DNA of 64,000 bases from Odontocerum albicorne (GCA_949825065.1 OX463846.1:9257366-9321365); one strand, 5' to 3'; numbered from the stretch's first letter, positions 41,221-52,014 are shown. Program-made: numbers and translations. The notes: generated by a model not told the origin, from the letters alone.

Positions 41221-41546
41221 AACTTTAATTTATCGGAGTTCTAAACATCATACAGATGACATTACAATAATCAAAGGTCTGATGACAGTCAGCATAGTGA
41301 TAGTATGAGAGTTCTCGCAGACAGTGACCAGTGGATCACAGGCAGAAGCCCCACTATACCAACAGCATCCACTCATGATGTCAGCATTTGCAATATCAAT
41401 ACCTCTCTAGTCAACCTTTTCTATCAACTTAAATGAATCAATTCATGTCAACAGTGGCGAATTAGCAAGTGTATGGCTATTATTGAAAGAAATATTATCG
41501 AATTTCCACCAATGAGGTATTTCCTATTTACAAGATACAGTTATGG
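41221..41546. other. Unassigned stretch
   Basis: No recognised feature. Confidence 0.4.
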
Positions 41547-41665
41547 TCGGCGACTGTGGTTTAAAGATTAGGATTCATGCTAAGCAATCGGGCGCCCCAA
41601 GTTCGATTCTTGGTGTATTCAGACCCGCATTGGTTTTTCAGTTAGATTCTTTTACATGATATATT
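41547..41665 (+). mobile_element. SINE-B copy
   Basis: GGCGACTGTGGTTTAAAGAT (A-box region), CCAAGTTCGATTCTTGGTGT (B-box), TTGGTTTTTCAGTTAGATTC, TTTTACATG. Confidence 0.75.
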
Positions 41666-41666
41666 T

Positions 41667-42215
41667 ATGTTTTGCTGTGGCTTCTATGTTGCTTATTGCA
41701 AAAATGTAATGTCAAAGCTGGAAAACATATGGAAGAGCAGAAATATTTGCATTACGATAAAAATGCGCCTAGTTAAGTCTCTCGTCTTCGCAATATTCAT
41801 ATATGGCGCGGAGACTTGGACTCTGAGAGCAAGCGAGAGGCGTAGAATATATGCATTTAAAATGTGGTGCTGGAAAAGGACGTTACGGATTCCATGGACA
41901 GAAGACGAACTAACGCCTCCATTCTCAAAGAACTGAGAATCACCGACAGATTGTCGACAATATGCCTTCGACGAGTCCTCTGATTCTTTGGGCACATTGC
42001 TCGTGACCAAGGAGACAGTTTGGACAAGTTTGTGATTACTGGAGGCGTGGAAGGACGACGCACAAGAGGAAGAATCCCAATGCGTTGGACTGGCCATGTG
42101 AAAGACATAATTGGACAACCCTTAACAACTGGCCGTCGAGCCGCGGAGTGCAGGAATGAATGGAGAGGAACCGTCAGAAGCTATCATGGGAGTCACGATG
42201 CTCAGTCATGAGTAA
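41667..42215 (+). mobile_element. RTE-like family 2 LINE, longest copy
   Basis: The frame from 41667 encodes MSKLENIWKSRNICITIKMR, LVKSLVFAIFIYGAETWTLR, YAFKMWCWKRTLRIPWTEDE. After a frameshift near 41915-41990 the frame 42020-42211 encodes DKFVITGGVEGRRTRGRIPM, RWTGHVKDIIGQPLTT, ECRNEWRGTVRSYHGSHDAQ. AETWTL...MWCWKRTLRIPWT is the post-RT connection region. Shared with 6340-6720 and 53480-54040. Confidence 0.92.
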
Positions 42216-42289
42216 CACGCCAGGATGATATGTTACTTATAATAAATTCTTACAGCGCTATTAGATAATGTTAAAATAGTTCTATGTAA

Positions 42290-42490
42290 AAAAAACTAAC
42301 CCTAACGAAAGACTGCAGCTGATTGAACCTGTCGATCGTCTTGGAACTTAATCCTACTTGCAAATTTTGGGTTAGATCTGTTAAGACTGTGTTTGCTGAA
42401 GTATAACAGCTTGTACACAATAAACATTAGCACAGGCGTCTTCTTGTTACGTTGGATTGGTTTTACTATAAGACCGTTTTACATTTTATA
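42290..42490 (+). repeat. Dispersed repeat shared with 14290-14520, ending in a SINE-B tail
   Basis: GACTGCAGCTGATTGAACCT, GTCGATCGTCTTGGAACTT, CACAGGCGTCTTC, followed by TTGGATTGGTTTTACTATAA, GACCGTTTTACATTT. Confidence 0.6.
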
Positions 42491-42579
42491 TTTATATATT
42501 ATTTATAGTTAAGGCATTAACATTGTGGAGGTTTAAAGACATTTGTTTTATCAAACACTGTTTATTCCACTCATCACTT

Positions 42580-42970
42580 TTTCTACCTATGTCAGGATAC
42601 ACCTCCATATGTCAACTAGCTATATTCGCTGTAAACAAAATGTTACTTAATTTTATCCTTCTTCTACCTATGCCAGAATACACTTTCAAATGTCAACTAG
42701 CTATATTCGCAGTAAACAAAATGTTACTTAATTTTATCCTTCTTCTGCCTATGCCAGGATACACTTCCATATGTCAACTAGCTATATTCGCAGTAAACAA
42801 AATGTTACTTAATTTTATCCTTCTTCTACCTATGCCAGGATACACTTTCATGTCAACTATGTTAGATATATGTTATTCGCAGTAAACAAAATGTTACTTA
42901 ATTTCATCGTTCTTCTACCTATGCCAGGATACACTTCCATATGTCAACTAGCTATATTCGCAGTAAACAA
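42580..42970 (+). repeat. 81-bp tandem repeat, 5 copies
   Basis: CTATGCCAGGATACAC-type starts at 42587, 42668, 42749, 42830 and 42919 (the last is offset by an 8-bp change). The unit carries ATGTCAACTAGCTATATTCG, CAGTAAACAAAATGTTACTT, AATTTTATCCTTCTTCTACC. Since 81 is a multiple of 3, a 120-codon frame (42523-42885) with repeated YTSICQLAIFAVNKMLLNF arises; not considered a gene. Confidence 0.93.
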
Positions 42971-43255
42971 CATTTTACAATACAACTATTTGATGACCTC
43001 CTTGAACTAGTTCATAAGACGACTGCCTTCTGACCGGTAGATTGCGTGTTGATTCCCGCTAGAACCCAGATCTAAAACATTGATCTCTAATCACTTCATT
43101 GATCTCTAATCACTTCATGTCAACTAGCTATATTCGCAGTAAACAAAATTTTACAATACAACTATTTGACGACCTCCTTGAACTAGTTCATAAGACGAAT
43201 GTCTTCTGACCCGTAGATTGCGTGTTGATTCCCGCTAGAACCCAGATTTAAAACA
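42941..43255 (+). repeat. 176-bp duplication: satellite end fused to a SINE-A head, twice
   Basis: ATGTCAACTAGCTATATTCG at 42941 and 43117 is each followed by TTTTACAATACAACTATTTG and the SINE-A head (GACCTCCTTGAACTAGTTCA, TAAGACGA, GATTGCGTGTTGATTCCCGC, TAGAACCCAGA) at 42992-43071 and 43168-43247. The two heads are nearly identical. Confidence 0.9.
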
Positions 43256-43261
43256 TTGATC

Positions 43262-43387
43262 TATAATCACTTTATTTCGTATTCTGTAATACATAGTCAC
43301 TCCACGTGTTCGTCTCAAAGTACGCATTTTAACAGCATACATTCGGCTCCTCTCAGTCTTTTTCCAAGTCCACGTTTTACTCCCATA
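43262..43387 (-). mobile_element. RTE-like family 1 connection-region fragment
   Basis: On minus: ILVPILLYGSKTWTWKKTER, then YAVKMRTLRRTRGVT and YRIRNK. This is the LYGSETWTWQK...MRxLRRxxGVTRxDRxRN segment. Confidence 0.8.
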
Positions 43388-43560
43388 CAACAAAATTGGC
43401 ACCAAAATACTATTCTTCCAATCAACCAGAAATATGTGACAAAGATTGAAAATCAGACTGAAATCTTTTTAAACATAAATGAGTAAAACGGGAGCCTAAC
43501 CCGCAACCCCTGAGTTGAAAAACACGTTTTTCACCAACCAAATCACGAAAATCGTCGTTA
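43388..43560 (-). mobile_element. SINE-A copy, tail lost
   Basis: TTCTTCCAATCAACCAGAAA, AATCAGACTGAAATCTTTTT, CCTAACCCGCAACCCCTGAG, ACCAACCAAATCACGAAAAT, CGTC; head intact, opposite strand to the two heads just upstream. Confidence 0.8.
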
Positions 43561-44654
43561 TGTTTTATACAATTAATATTTTTGATAATTTCAATTTCAT
43601 TGGTTAATTGTATTGTGAATTATAATAATGTTGATATTAATATCGACCGTTGATGAAGTGAATAAATAATGTATCAAAGGTTTCTGTTTTAACTTTGCGA
43701 CACTCCTTGTTAAAAAGGTCTTAATTAGAAACCATACTAGATTTTATTTAAACAATGTGTATAAATGAAAATTGAACCCGGATCATACGACAGCTGTATT
43801 ATCAAATGCGACTATAGAGATTGCTTAAATGTGGAAAAGGAATATATGTTAGATGTTTTTTAATTGGTCGTCATGAGCATTCGAATCAAAATAAATGTTT
43901 TATCAGTCAGAAAGTCCACAATCGTAAAAAAAATGTTGATTTTTATATATAATTTTCATTGCATAGTGTACAATATGACGGATTTATTGCCAATTGGCTT
44001 TAATCTCTTCCAACCAACCATATAATATATGATATTTGGTTTTTCAAAGTTTCGAATTTAAGGCGTAGGTTTTACATTTTTGATATAGAGGGGATAAAAG
44101 ACGCAATACCATAATGATTAAAACAAACAAGCACCATAAATAAATTTTAAAAATTAATAAGCTCATTGATTGCAAGAAGAGTGAAAATGAGATTCGAAAA
44201 AGTCTGATGGGAGAAGTGACATTTTTTAATTCGCTATTTGAAACACGTTAATGATCATGTTAGCTATAAACATTTACCAATGTTTTCTATCCAATTTATT
44301 GTATTCATATTTTTGTAAGTCCTTGATACCAAAACTCTGAAAGAAACTTTAAAACGAATGACACAAAGCAACCAAAACCGAGCCCACGGAACACACATTA
44401 AAGGAAATCAACTAAAATTTAATTATCGAAGTGTTCAGATCCTACCTCAATATATATTTTTTTGATTTTCATTGTGTCCAGAACTCAGCATCATTTTGAT
44501 TGGCAACACGTCTCACTGCTTTAGTCACAATGCGCACGTAACCGGCTGCTAAGCCATGCATGACCATCGACTTGCTGGTATAGGGAAAGTGTTTGTAACG
44601 CTTCTGGTTAAATGACCAATGATTTCAATCGTTATTCTGTATGCCTCTGATTGA
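43561..44654. other. Gene-free stretch with a SINE-A tail scrap at 43964-44030
   Basis: The scrap (minus) reads TTGCATAGTGTACAATATGA, CGGATTTATTGCCAATTGGC, TCTTCCAACCAACC. The remainder is AT-rich without recognised features. Confidence 0.55.
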
Positions 44655-44745
44655 TGCCAGTGGTCTGATGATTAGTATACTCGTGAAGCAATCTAGTTTC
44701 TCGGGTTTGATTTCTGCCAGATTTATTCTAGTCATAAACCTTCTT
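44655..44745 (+). mobile_element. SINE-B copy, diverged
   Basis: TGCCAGTGGTCTGATGATTA, GTGAAGCAATC, TCTCGGGTTTGATTTCTGCC (B-box), then GATTTATTCTAGTCATAAAC. Confidence 0.5.
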
Positions 44746-44869
44746 TTATTATCTACAATATAACATTTAATAATTTCCACATCAGAATCATCAATCAATA
44801 ATTACTCTGCTTTTTTTAGATAATTTGGTATAGTACTAGGTTGTTTTACGAGTATATCTATGTCAGTTG

Positions 44870-45640
44870 TTTTAGATCTATGTACGAAAAACTGCATTAT
44901 GCATCTTATGCAAGTAGAAGAGGAGTATTATTCTTCTTGGTGTCGATCTTGGATCTGTTGCTGCGAAAATTACTATTGGAAGACAGATCACTATCTGTTT
45001 TCACCTTTAAGATGGTCTTCCTGGCATGCGATATCCTAATGGGAATCTGTCGCTATGTATGGGATCGCTGTTTCCTCCCATCCTATCCATATGGTTACGC
45101 CAGTACATTCTCTTCCTGCTCCATCTGGTGATATCCTCTGTGCTGCAGGTCTGTCGAATGTGAAAGTTCCTGACTCTATAACTGAGAGATTTTCCTTAGT
45201 TCGATTGTACGTAATATTCGCCATTTCTTAAGTATGTTCATTGTTCTAGTTGTATCGACTTTGGTGTCAACATTATAAACCATGACCGGCCTGGTGCAGG
45301 TCTTATATTATATATTCGGCCTTTGCTATCGATTCATATGTTTTTGTTTTTCCAGATCACATATTTTAGACAACCAGGTAAGTATTGTATTTAAATTGCA
45401 TCACTTGCTCTACGATGCTCTATCGTCGATGACCTTTTTGCACCTCCTTGTCTGTTTGGACAATGTTAAACTCTTAGTTTTCTTTATTAAGATGATCATG
45501 TTATACTTTTTAGCTGTTGAATTTGTGTACCTATAGTAAACTTTGTAGGTCATCTTCTGATTCTGCTACTATGGTAACATCATCTGCATAGCTGATACTG
45601 CTACTATGGTAGCATCATCTGCATATGATGCTTATGATTT
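44870..45640 (-). mobile_element. RTE-like family 5 LINE, antisense, RT active-site end to C-terminus
   Basis: On minus, starting at ~45640: SYADDVTIVAESEDDLQSLL is the catalytic YADD region of a reverse transcriptase (one internal 33-bp duplication of the ADDxTIVAxS segment is visible at 45568-45632). Then CTRPVMVYNVDTKVDTTRTM, LRTIELRK and a degraded segment toward 44880. Multiple stops. The downstream tail family is that of 29305-29603. Confidence 0.85.
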
Positions 45641-46259
45641 TATTACCCATCTTCAACAAACTCTAGAGAGTATTCCTTTTAATAATTTTTATTTAAAATA
45701 AAATAAATAACTCTGTCAAAATACAGTTAATATAGTTATAAAATACATAACTATGTCAAAAAATATTGTCTTTGCAAATATACTATAGTACTCGTATGTT
45801 CATGAAAACCAGAAAAAAATCTCATTTACTTCTTAAACTGCATTAAATGTTAATTTCTCAAACCATTGTTTTTTTACCGTTTTATGATATCAACAATTAA
45901 AATAGCAGCCCTGAAAATTTCCACAGATTTTTTTAGTTCCCATTACCGGAACAAAAAGTACAGAGATGTACTTAATTCATTTTGCTGTTGGATAACAACT
46001 GATTTTTTTTTTAAATATTCAATGTCGAATAGTTCGTGTTGTGAATATTCATAATGATATCTTAAGTATGAAATATCATAAAATAAAAAAATAAATACTA
46101 GGAGACTAATATTGACAGTATGCACTACATACAATTTTACTAAAATAAACAGGATATAAATAATAGGTATAACGTAGCAAATCTAAATCATGATATTTTG
46201 TTACACACAAATATTTCCCGACCAATATTTTTCCACATGTAAAGGTATGATTAACATAC
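45641..46259. other. AT-rich stretch, nothing recognised
   Basis: A CTATGTCAAAA(A/T)A motif occurs at 45710 and 45752. No coding motif. Confidence 0.5.
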
Positions 46260-46480
46260 ATGCCATCATATCATTTCCCTGTCAAGGTAGGCAGAAAGTA
46301 TAGAGCACAAGACTTTCCTATCTCGACACATATTCTTTGTCTCTTCTATATCCATACACCTTCTCAATAGCTCCTGCAAAGTTTCTGACTACATTTCTTT
46401 TTTTTTTTTTCAAAATATCATTCACTTGATCCAACCGTGTTTTTCTTGGTCTTCCTTTGTGACGTTTTCCACTCACATTT
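46260..46480 (-). mobile_element. RTE-like family 1 fragment
   Basis: Plus-strand landmarks CATGCCATCATATCATTTCC, CTGTCAAGGTAGGCAGAAAG, TCGACACATATTCTTTGTCT, ATCATTCACTTGATCCAACC, TTTTTCTTGGTCTTCCTTTG. Confidence 0.85.
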
Positions 46481-47189
46481 GTACACTATTAAATACATAA
46501 TTATTTGATAAGTCTTTCTTCAACATAGCATACACTTGAATATTTCTGTAAACAAAATACGCAGAGGGAATAAATCCTAGTTTTCCAGGAACTGAAACTT
46601 GATATTTTCTCTGATTGTGGAAACTGGGTAATACGAGTACATGAATTTTAAGCAAATTAATATATGATAATATAAATAATTACATCATATTCAACACAAG
46701 AGGGCCACTAAATGGATGTTGGGGATTTTAAAAAGGTAACGAAGGCTTTTTCACAAACCCTTACATTAGACAAAAAAATAATTTTTTTACGAGTATGTTA
46801 TACTCGTAATTTGATTACATTTTAAAATTTAATTCTATGTTAAAAAAAATTATGTACGAGTATTATGCATGTACATATGTATCTATGTAAAAAACGTTGA
46901 TTATTTCAATATGTTATTTAATAATTTCTGTGCATTTTTTAATTTTATGTTGCATTATACTTCCCTGCATAACGGCTAGAATATAGGCTTAACTATCCAT
47001 CTATGTTTATATAATTATTATACCATTGACACAATTGCATTAGATTCATACATATGAACAAAATGAGAGGATTAGATGAGAAATTATTAAATTACAGATA
47101 TTTACAATTTAATAAGGATTCGAATATTATTAATATATAAAAGAAGAGAGAGTTAAGTTACACGAATATATAACACATTAAATATAATA
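46481..47189. other. AT-rich stretch with several ACGAGTA motifs
   Basis: TACGAGTATG, TACTCGTAAT and TACGAGTATT at 46790-46865. No gene recognised. Confidence 0.5.
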
Positions 47190-47910
47190 AATAAATACGA
47201 AGTTCAACATGAAAATGAACAAGGACAAAACAAAAGTGATAACCGTGGGCAGAGACGAACACCAAATGAACATACTAATGTCAGGAGCGTCACTTAAGAA
47301 CGCAAAAGAGTTTGTCTATCTTGGAAGCAAAATCACATGGGTTGCCCGTACAAAGAGAGAGGTTGATAGTCGCATCCACCAAGCAAAACTAGCCTTTAAT
47401 AAGAAATCAAAGATTTTCGAACCCAACAACATGAACCTAAAGCTCCGCAAGCAATTGATCAAAACATATGTGTGGAGTATTTTGATGTATGGTTGCGAGA
47501 CATGGTGCATAGGCGAAAAATATCGAAAAAGATTGGAGGCCTTCGAGATGTGGACCTATAGACGAATCCTAAGGATTTCCTAGAGAGACCACATTACAAA
47601 CGACGAGGTTCTCAGCAGGATCGAAAAAACCAGGCACCTGTCAAACACCATATCGGAAAGGCTTGCAGAATGGATTGGTCATATGCTGCGACATGAAAAT
47701 CTCTTGCACAATATACTGGAGGGAATGATTGAGGGATCGATTGGCAGAGGGCGTCCTCGCCGAGAGTATCTGGAACAAATATGCCACGATATGGACTGCA
47801 CCTCCTATAGCTATACAGAACCCAAGAGGATCGCTGAGGACCGAGCGGAGTGGAGGAGGAGATGCAGGGGTTTGCTGCTAACCAATCCCCAGGATTGAAA
47901 CTGAAGAGAG
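47190..47910 (+). mobile_element. RTE-like family 7 LINE, near-intact 3' coding end
   Basis: 47209-47898 reads as one frame apart from a single stop at 47581-47583 (TAG where a Trp codon TGG would fit). Motifs: NKDKTKVITVGRDE, AKEFVYLGSKIT, DSRIHQAKLAFNKKSKIF, KTYVWSILMYGCETWCIGE, LEAFEMWTYRRILRIS, AEWIGHMLRHENLLHNILEG, GRGRPRREYLEQI and LLLTNPQD at the stop. This is the post-catalytic half of an RTE-type ORF2 (the YLGSxIT and RLEAFEMWxxRRxLRI motifs). 5' truncated, young. Confidence 0.95.
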
Positions 47911-48059
47911 AAATATTAAATAGAGGATTTTACCTTTGCTGGTCCTGTGACGTGAAATTGTCTGCTTCTAATTGTACAAAATATGGGAAGCGTGTGCAGC
48001 TTTAGGAAGCACTTAAAGACAACCGTTTTGGGAAGTCTTATCGAATATAAATAAACACT
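47911..48059. other. Short unassigned stretch
   Basis: Between two LINE 3' ends; no feature recognised. Confidence 0.4.
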
Positions 48060-48270
48060 ACACACATATGCCAGTTGAGAGAAAACGATCAAGAGGAAGG
48101 TGTCCTATGAGATTGACGGATAAAATAAAGGAGGTAACGGGATTCTCTGTAAGTGTTGCATTCAAAATGGTCCAGGACTGGAATGGATGGCGGAGACGGG
48201 TGGTGCGCCGAGTTCGAGACAGCAGAGATCAACGATACTCAGCATTGAGTACGCGATGAAGAAGAAAATT
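48060..48270 (+). mobile_element. LINE 3' end, RTE-like family 3, copy 2
   Basis: The frame reads VERKRSRGRCPMRLTDKIKE, FKMVQDWNGWRRRVVRRVRD, QRYSALSTR and stops, followed by GAAGAAGAAAA. Stop-free over its length and a better template than 12125-12335. Confidence 0.88.
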
Positions 48271-48739
48271 TAAAAGTAAATCTGAAAACTCACTTTTGCA
48301 TTTTTAAACGTTGTTACTGCATTTTAAATTACAACGGAATTATATATCTATGTTAAGTAGTGTGATGGTGAATATTATATGAATACTGAAATGACATTGT
48401 GGTTACAAATATAACAAAATGATTAGTTAACCTTATACATTAAGATGCTAATTTAATTTGACGCTAAATTAGTGCTGTATCCAGCAAGCCTTTGCAAAGT
48501 CTTGTTTATCTTTGAACAGGCGTTGATATGTTAATATGGAAGTTTTTACCCTTTTCCTAGATGCCGACCTCATCTGTTCATCAATTCTTAGGTTGATCTG
48601 CAAGGAAGATGATTACAAAGGTCCAGCGTGTATAGTACAGTGTGAAGGATTATGCTATCGATTCCACTGTTGTATATCAATTTTCTCACCTGATAGTACC
48701 CGATTCCACAAATTCCTTGGATAAGAATATTTCTAACTT
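48271..48739. other. Gene-free stretch, nothing recognised
   Basis: The 62-codon frame 48536-48724 has no known motif. Confidence 0.45.
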
Positions 48740-48985
48740 TTTCACGGAGTGCTTTTCCTAATGTTTGGAGATTGCCACTATTTTCTTGTTGTTTCTTATA
48801 TTCCTTCAGTTTGTTCTTTTTTGTTTAATGCTTATATTATGTTTGTTTTTTTTTCTTTTTTTAAAATAATGTAACCTTTGGTATAATTAGCATTAATCTG
48901 CGTAACTCTTATCTGGTTGATGGAAAGATATTGCCTTGTAGCAATAAACTCGTTCTTTGTACGTTTTAAATAAACACGTTTTTGT
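48740..48985 (+). mobile_element. LINE 3' UTR with SINE-A-like tail
   Basis: The end reads TATCTGGTTGATGGAAAGAT, ATTGCCTTGTAGCAATAAAC, TCGTTCTTTGTACG. This is the SINE-A 3' tail (TGGTTGGAAGAGATTGCCAC, GGCAATAAACTCGCC) but attached to LINE-like DNA without a tRNA head, as at 9060-9155. Confidence 0.6.
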
Positions 48986-49019
48986 TATGTATTTTAATTG
49001 TAGTGTATTTAATACATAC

Positions 49020-49420
49020 ATACCCTCATGCCATTTATTTTCCTGTTAGAGTAGGCAGAGGATATAGCGCCAGACAATTCTATGTCGACAAACATCCTTA
49101 GCCTCTTCTACATTCATATATGACATACACCTTTTTTTCAAAATTTCATTAATTTGATCCAACTATACTTTCCTTGGTCTTCCTCTCACACTCTTTACAC
49201 TCACGTTTGCACTATGTATTTCGTTAGTCTTTCTTAATTCATTCGTTCAAAATACCCCAACCATCTCAGAGTGTTCTTCATCTAACTTAACACATCAGAC
49301 TTAAGTTCACATTCATCTCTTATCAGTTCATTCCTTGTTCTGTCATATATTATATTGTAACCCCGTATATTCTTCTTAATTAATTTTATTTAAAATTATT
49401 CCATATGCTTAAACTTACTA
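49020..49420 (-). mobile_element. RTE-like family 1 fragment
   Basis: Plus-strand landmarks ATACCCTCATGCCATTTATT, AGAGTAGGCAGAGGATATAG, TTCATTAATTTGATCCAACT, CCTTGGTCTTCCTCTCACAC, TTCATTCGTTCAAAATACCC. Confidence 0.85.
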
Positions 49421-49454
49421 ATGTTATATACCTCATGATCTCAGTATAAGCAAT

Positions 49455-49620
49455 TAAATGAATAAATCAATTCTGAGATGGTTTGGACGTTAAGATGCAA
49501 TGAATGATGAAGAGTTACCAAAACATATTTATAAATCTGACCTGAATAACTTGTGTGGAAGAAGGAGATCCTGAAAACCGAGGAAGGGCCAAGTTGACCA
49601 CATTCTGAAAGAACGACGTC
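49455..49620 (+). mobile_element. RTE-like family 1/8 fragment leading into the 40-bp satellite
   Basis: TTCTGAGATGGTTTGGACGT, AATGATGAAGAGTTACCAAA, TGTGGAAGAAGGAGATCCTG, AAAACCGAGGAAGGGCCAAG encode the LRWFGR...NDEELPKH...GRRRS*KPRKGQV region of an RTE-like tail. Confidence 0.75.
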
Positions 49621-49640
49621 AATAAATATAATTAAGAAAA

Positions 49641-50001
49641 ATAACTGATTTGAACATACGAAGAGATCGAGGAGTGCAAAATAACTAATTCGAACATACG
49701 AAGAGAACGAGGAGTGTAAAATAACTGATTTGAACATACGAAGAGAACGAGGAGTGTAAAATAACTGATTTGAACATACGAAGAGAACAAGGAGTGTAAA
49801 ATAACTGATTTGAACATACGAAGAGAACGAGGAGTGTAAAATAACTGATTTGAACATACGAAGAGAACGAGGAGTGTAAAATAACTGATTTGAACATACG
49901 AAGAGAACGAGGAGTGTAAAATAACTGATTTGAACATACGAAGAGAACGAGGAGTGTAAAATAACTGATTTGAACATACGAAGAGAACGAGGAGTGTAAA
50001 A
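49641..50001. repeat. 40-bp satellite, 9 units
   Basis: ATAACTGATTTGAACATACG, AAGAGAACGAGGAGTGTAAA repeated every 40 bp. Copies are almost identical; the first two carry the most changes. Since the unit has no stop in any minus frame and 40 is not a multiple of 3, all three minus frames are open (178, 101 and 107 codons) and spell the same 40-residue cycle. Not a gene. Confidence 0.97.
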
Positions 50002-50084
50002 TTAACAAAGATCGTTTAACATTGAAGAGTAAAAAACTTGTTAAAAATAAAAGTATGTATCAGTTATTATAAAAAAAATCAAAC

Positions 50085-50565
50085 CTTGTTGAACTTTGAT
50101 GTACAGGAGTGAAACGAGAAAGTGGAAAAAAGATTGAAGAGGACTAAATAAATGCTTTAGAAATTCGTGCACTGAGAAGAACACTTTAGGTGAGGTCATG
50201 ACAGAATATGGAATGATGGTATTCGAGATGAATGTGAAATTAATGCTGATGTGTTAAGTACGATGAACAAGAGCATTGTTAAATGGTGTGGGTATGAAGA
50301 ACGAATAAATAAAGAAAGACTAACAAAAACAAAGTACTAATGTGATTGGAAGGCGTGATTGAGAAAGACCAAGAGAAGTATGGTAAGATTAAGTAAATGA
50401 TATTTTGAAAGAAGGAATCGCTGAAATTCAGAGAAATCGTAGGACTTGTTGAAAAGATGATGCGTGTGGAAGAGGCGAAGGATGTGTGACGAAATAGAAA
50501 AGTTGGGCGCTCTGTAAACTTTGCCTACCCTAAAAGGAAAATTGTGTGATGGTATGAATATATGC
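50085..50565 (+). mobile_element. RTE-like family 1, longest copy of the 3' half
   Basis: Runs from TTTGATGTACAGGAGTGAAA through GTCATGACAGAATATGGAAT, GTGAAATTAATGCTGATGTG, GGTATGAAGAACGAATAAAT, GTGATTGGAAGGCGTGATTG, ATTCAGAGAAATCGTAGGAC, TTGGGCGCTCTGTAAACTTT, GCCTACCC to the GTGTGATGGTATGAATATAT 3' end. Broken by stops. Confidence 0.88.
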
Positions 50566-51427
50566 ATGTTAAATTTTTTTCTTAACTTCGAGTTTTCATT
50601 GAACAAAGTTCATGAAGCACGTACACCTCTAGAATAAAATTGACTACAAAAATAAGAATGCTACTTGCGCGATCTGTGGCGCATTTCACAAGTATCTTGG
50701 TTGGATGAGGAAAACAACGTGTTTAAACAGAGGATTGTGGATACTATTTCGATTATTTGATATAGCGCTGTTCCAGACTTTTAAGGGATTCTTAAGAGCG
50801 CTTCCTTACTAGCTCAACCTATTAACTTTATAATATGTATAAAGGACAAGTGACTTTTCAAATTCACCGAGAACTTCACCAATTTGGATAATTGCCTTAT
50901 GGAGAACTGAATACTGTTCCATAGAAAAGATCACACTACTTGAAATGTACTGTCAATCTATTTTGTATCTTTATCAGAATGCAATATAATATAAAAAATA
51001 TTTTTACAATACACTCTCCTATTTATTTTTATTATTTTATTGTATTTAAAGTAGGAATGAATTATTGTTGAATGATTATCTAAAATAAGTAGGACAAATT
51101 GTTTACACAATATATATGCTTTTTTACGTATTACAAAAAATTACAATTCATCAAAACCCTAATTGGTGTTATGAAATCAGTTCATATGTCAAAGAATGGC
51201 ATTGAGTATTTGCGTAATGTGATTTGTTTTTTTTATATAGGCAACACCCAAACTAGGATGATTTGTGCCACCAAATTAAAGACATTATGAAATTATATAA
51301 TATGAGTATTGTTATTTTCAAATACTTGGAAAATGAGTCAAAAATGGGGTAACATAGTTTGTGAAATGTATTACTATTGAACTATTTTTGAATCAGAGAG
51401 AGCTTTATTTTTTATATTCTCGAATAA
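50566..51427. other. Gene-free stretch with a repeat G scrap at 50755-50820
   Basis: TGATATAGCGCTGTTCCAGA, CTTTTAAGGGATTCTTAAGA, GCGCTTCC is a weak proximal repeat G match. Otherwise AT-rich. Confidence 0.5.
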
Positions 51428-52014
51428 TATAGATCGTTCAGCCAGAAGAGTAATTTTGCAATAGTGTGAGTAACAGTGCGTTTACAAAAACTTGTCACTT
51501 TACTTCTTTAATGAATTGAAAAAGCAAAAAAAATATAAAAATAATATTTTATATTCAAACATTGAAATGAGCACACATGTTTTGTAAATTAAAAATGCTA
51601 TCAGCTTAAATATTATAGCAATAATCATAAAAATACAATGAAAGTAAGTTTATTTAAGATTATTTAACATATTAATGTATCATAATTACATAATTACAAT
51701 GCCAAATAATAAAGTTTTAAAATAATAGTGGATGGAGTTATACTAAATTCTAGGAAACTTTAAGTTATAACAAAGTACTTTCTAAGCTTTCGAAAAATGT
51801 TGAATTATACATTACATTAGACAAAAATCACACTCCTAATTTCGACATGGTAGTGTTTTTCCAATCACCGAGTATTTTAACAACAATACAAACGTGCGCT
51901 CTGCGCGAACCAATCGTGTGGCATTCTAAAACCAACACCACTACACAAGTTGTGTAATACAGAGAGTGTTACTCACACTATTGCAAAATGACTCTTCTGA
52001 CTTAATGATCTATA
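51428..52014. mobile_element. MITE with ~49-nt inverted ends (CAGAAGAGT family)
   Basis: The left arm 51428-51476 (TATAGATCGTTCAGCCAGAA, GAGTAATTTTGCAATAGTGT, GAGTAACA) and the inverse right arm 51966-52014 agree except at a few bases. The interior is AT-rich with no frame. The element proper may start at CAGAAGAGT, inside the arms, which would make the outer ~13 nt an inverted flank. Superfamily unresolved. Confidence 0.85.

Noticed and set aside
42523..42885. 120-codon repetitive frame
   Set aside because: Product of the 81-bp tandem repeat; no start context, signal or homology.
44841..45131. 96-codon plus frame with hydrophobic residues
   Set aside because: Opposite strand of a degraded LINE ORF2 (family 5).
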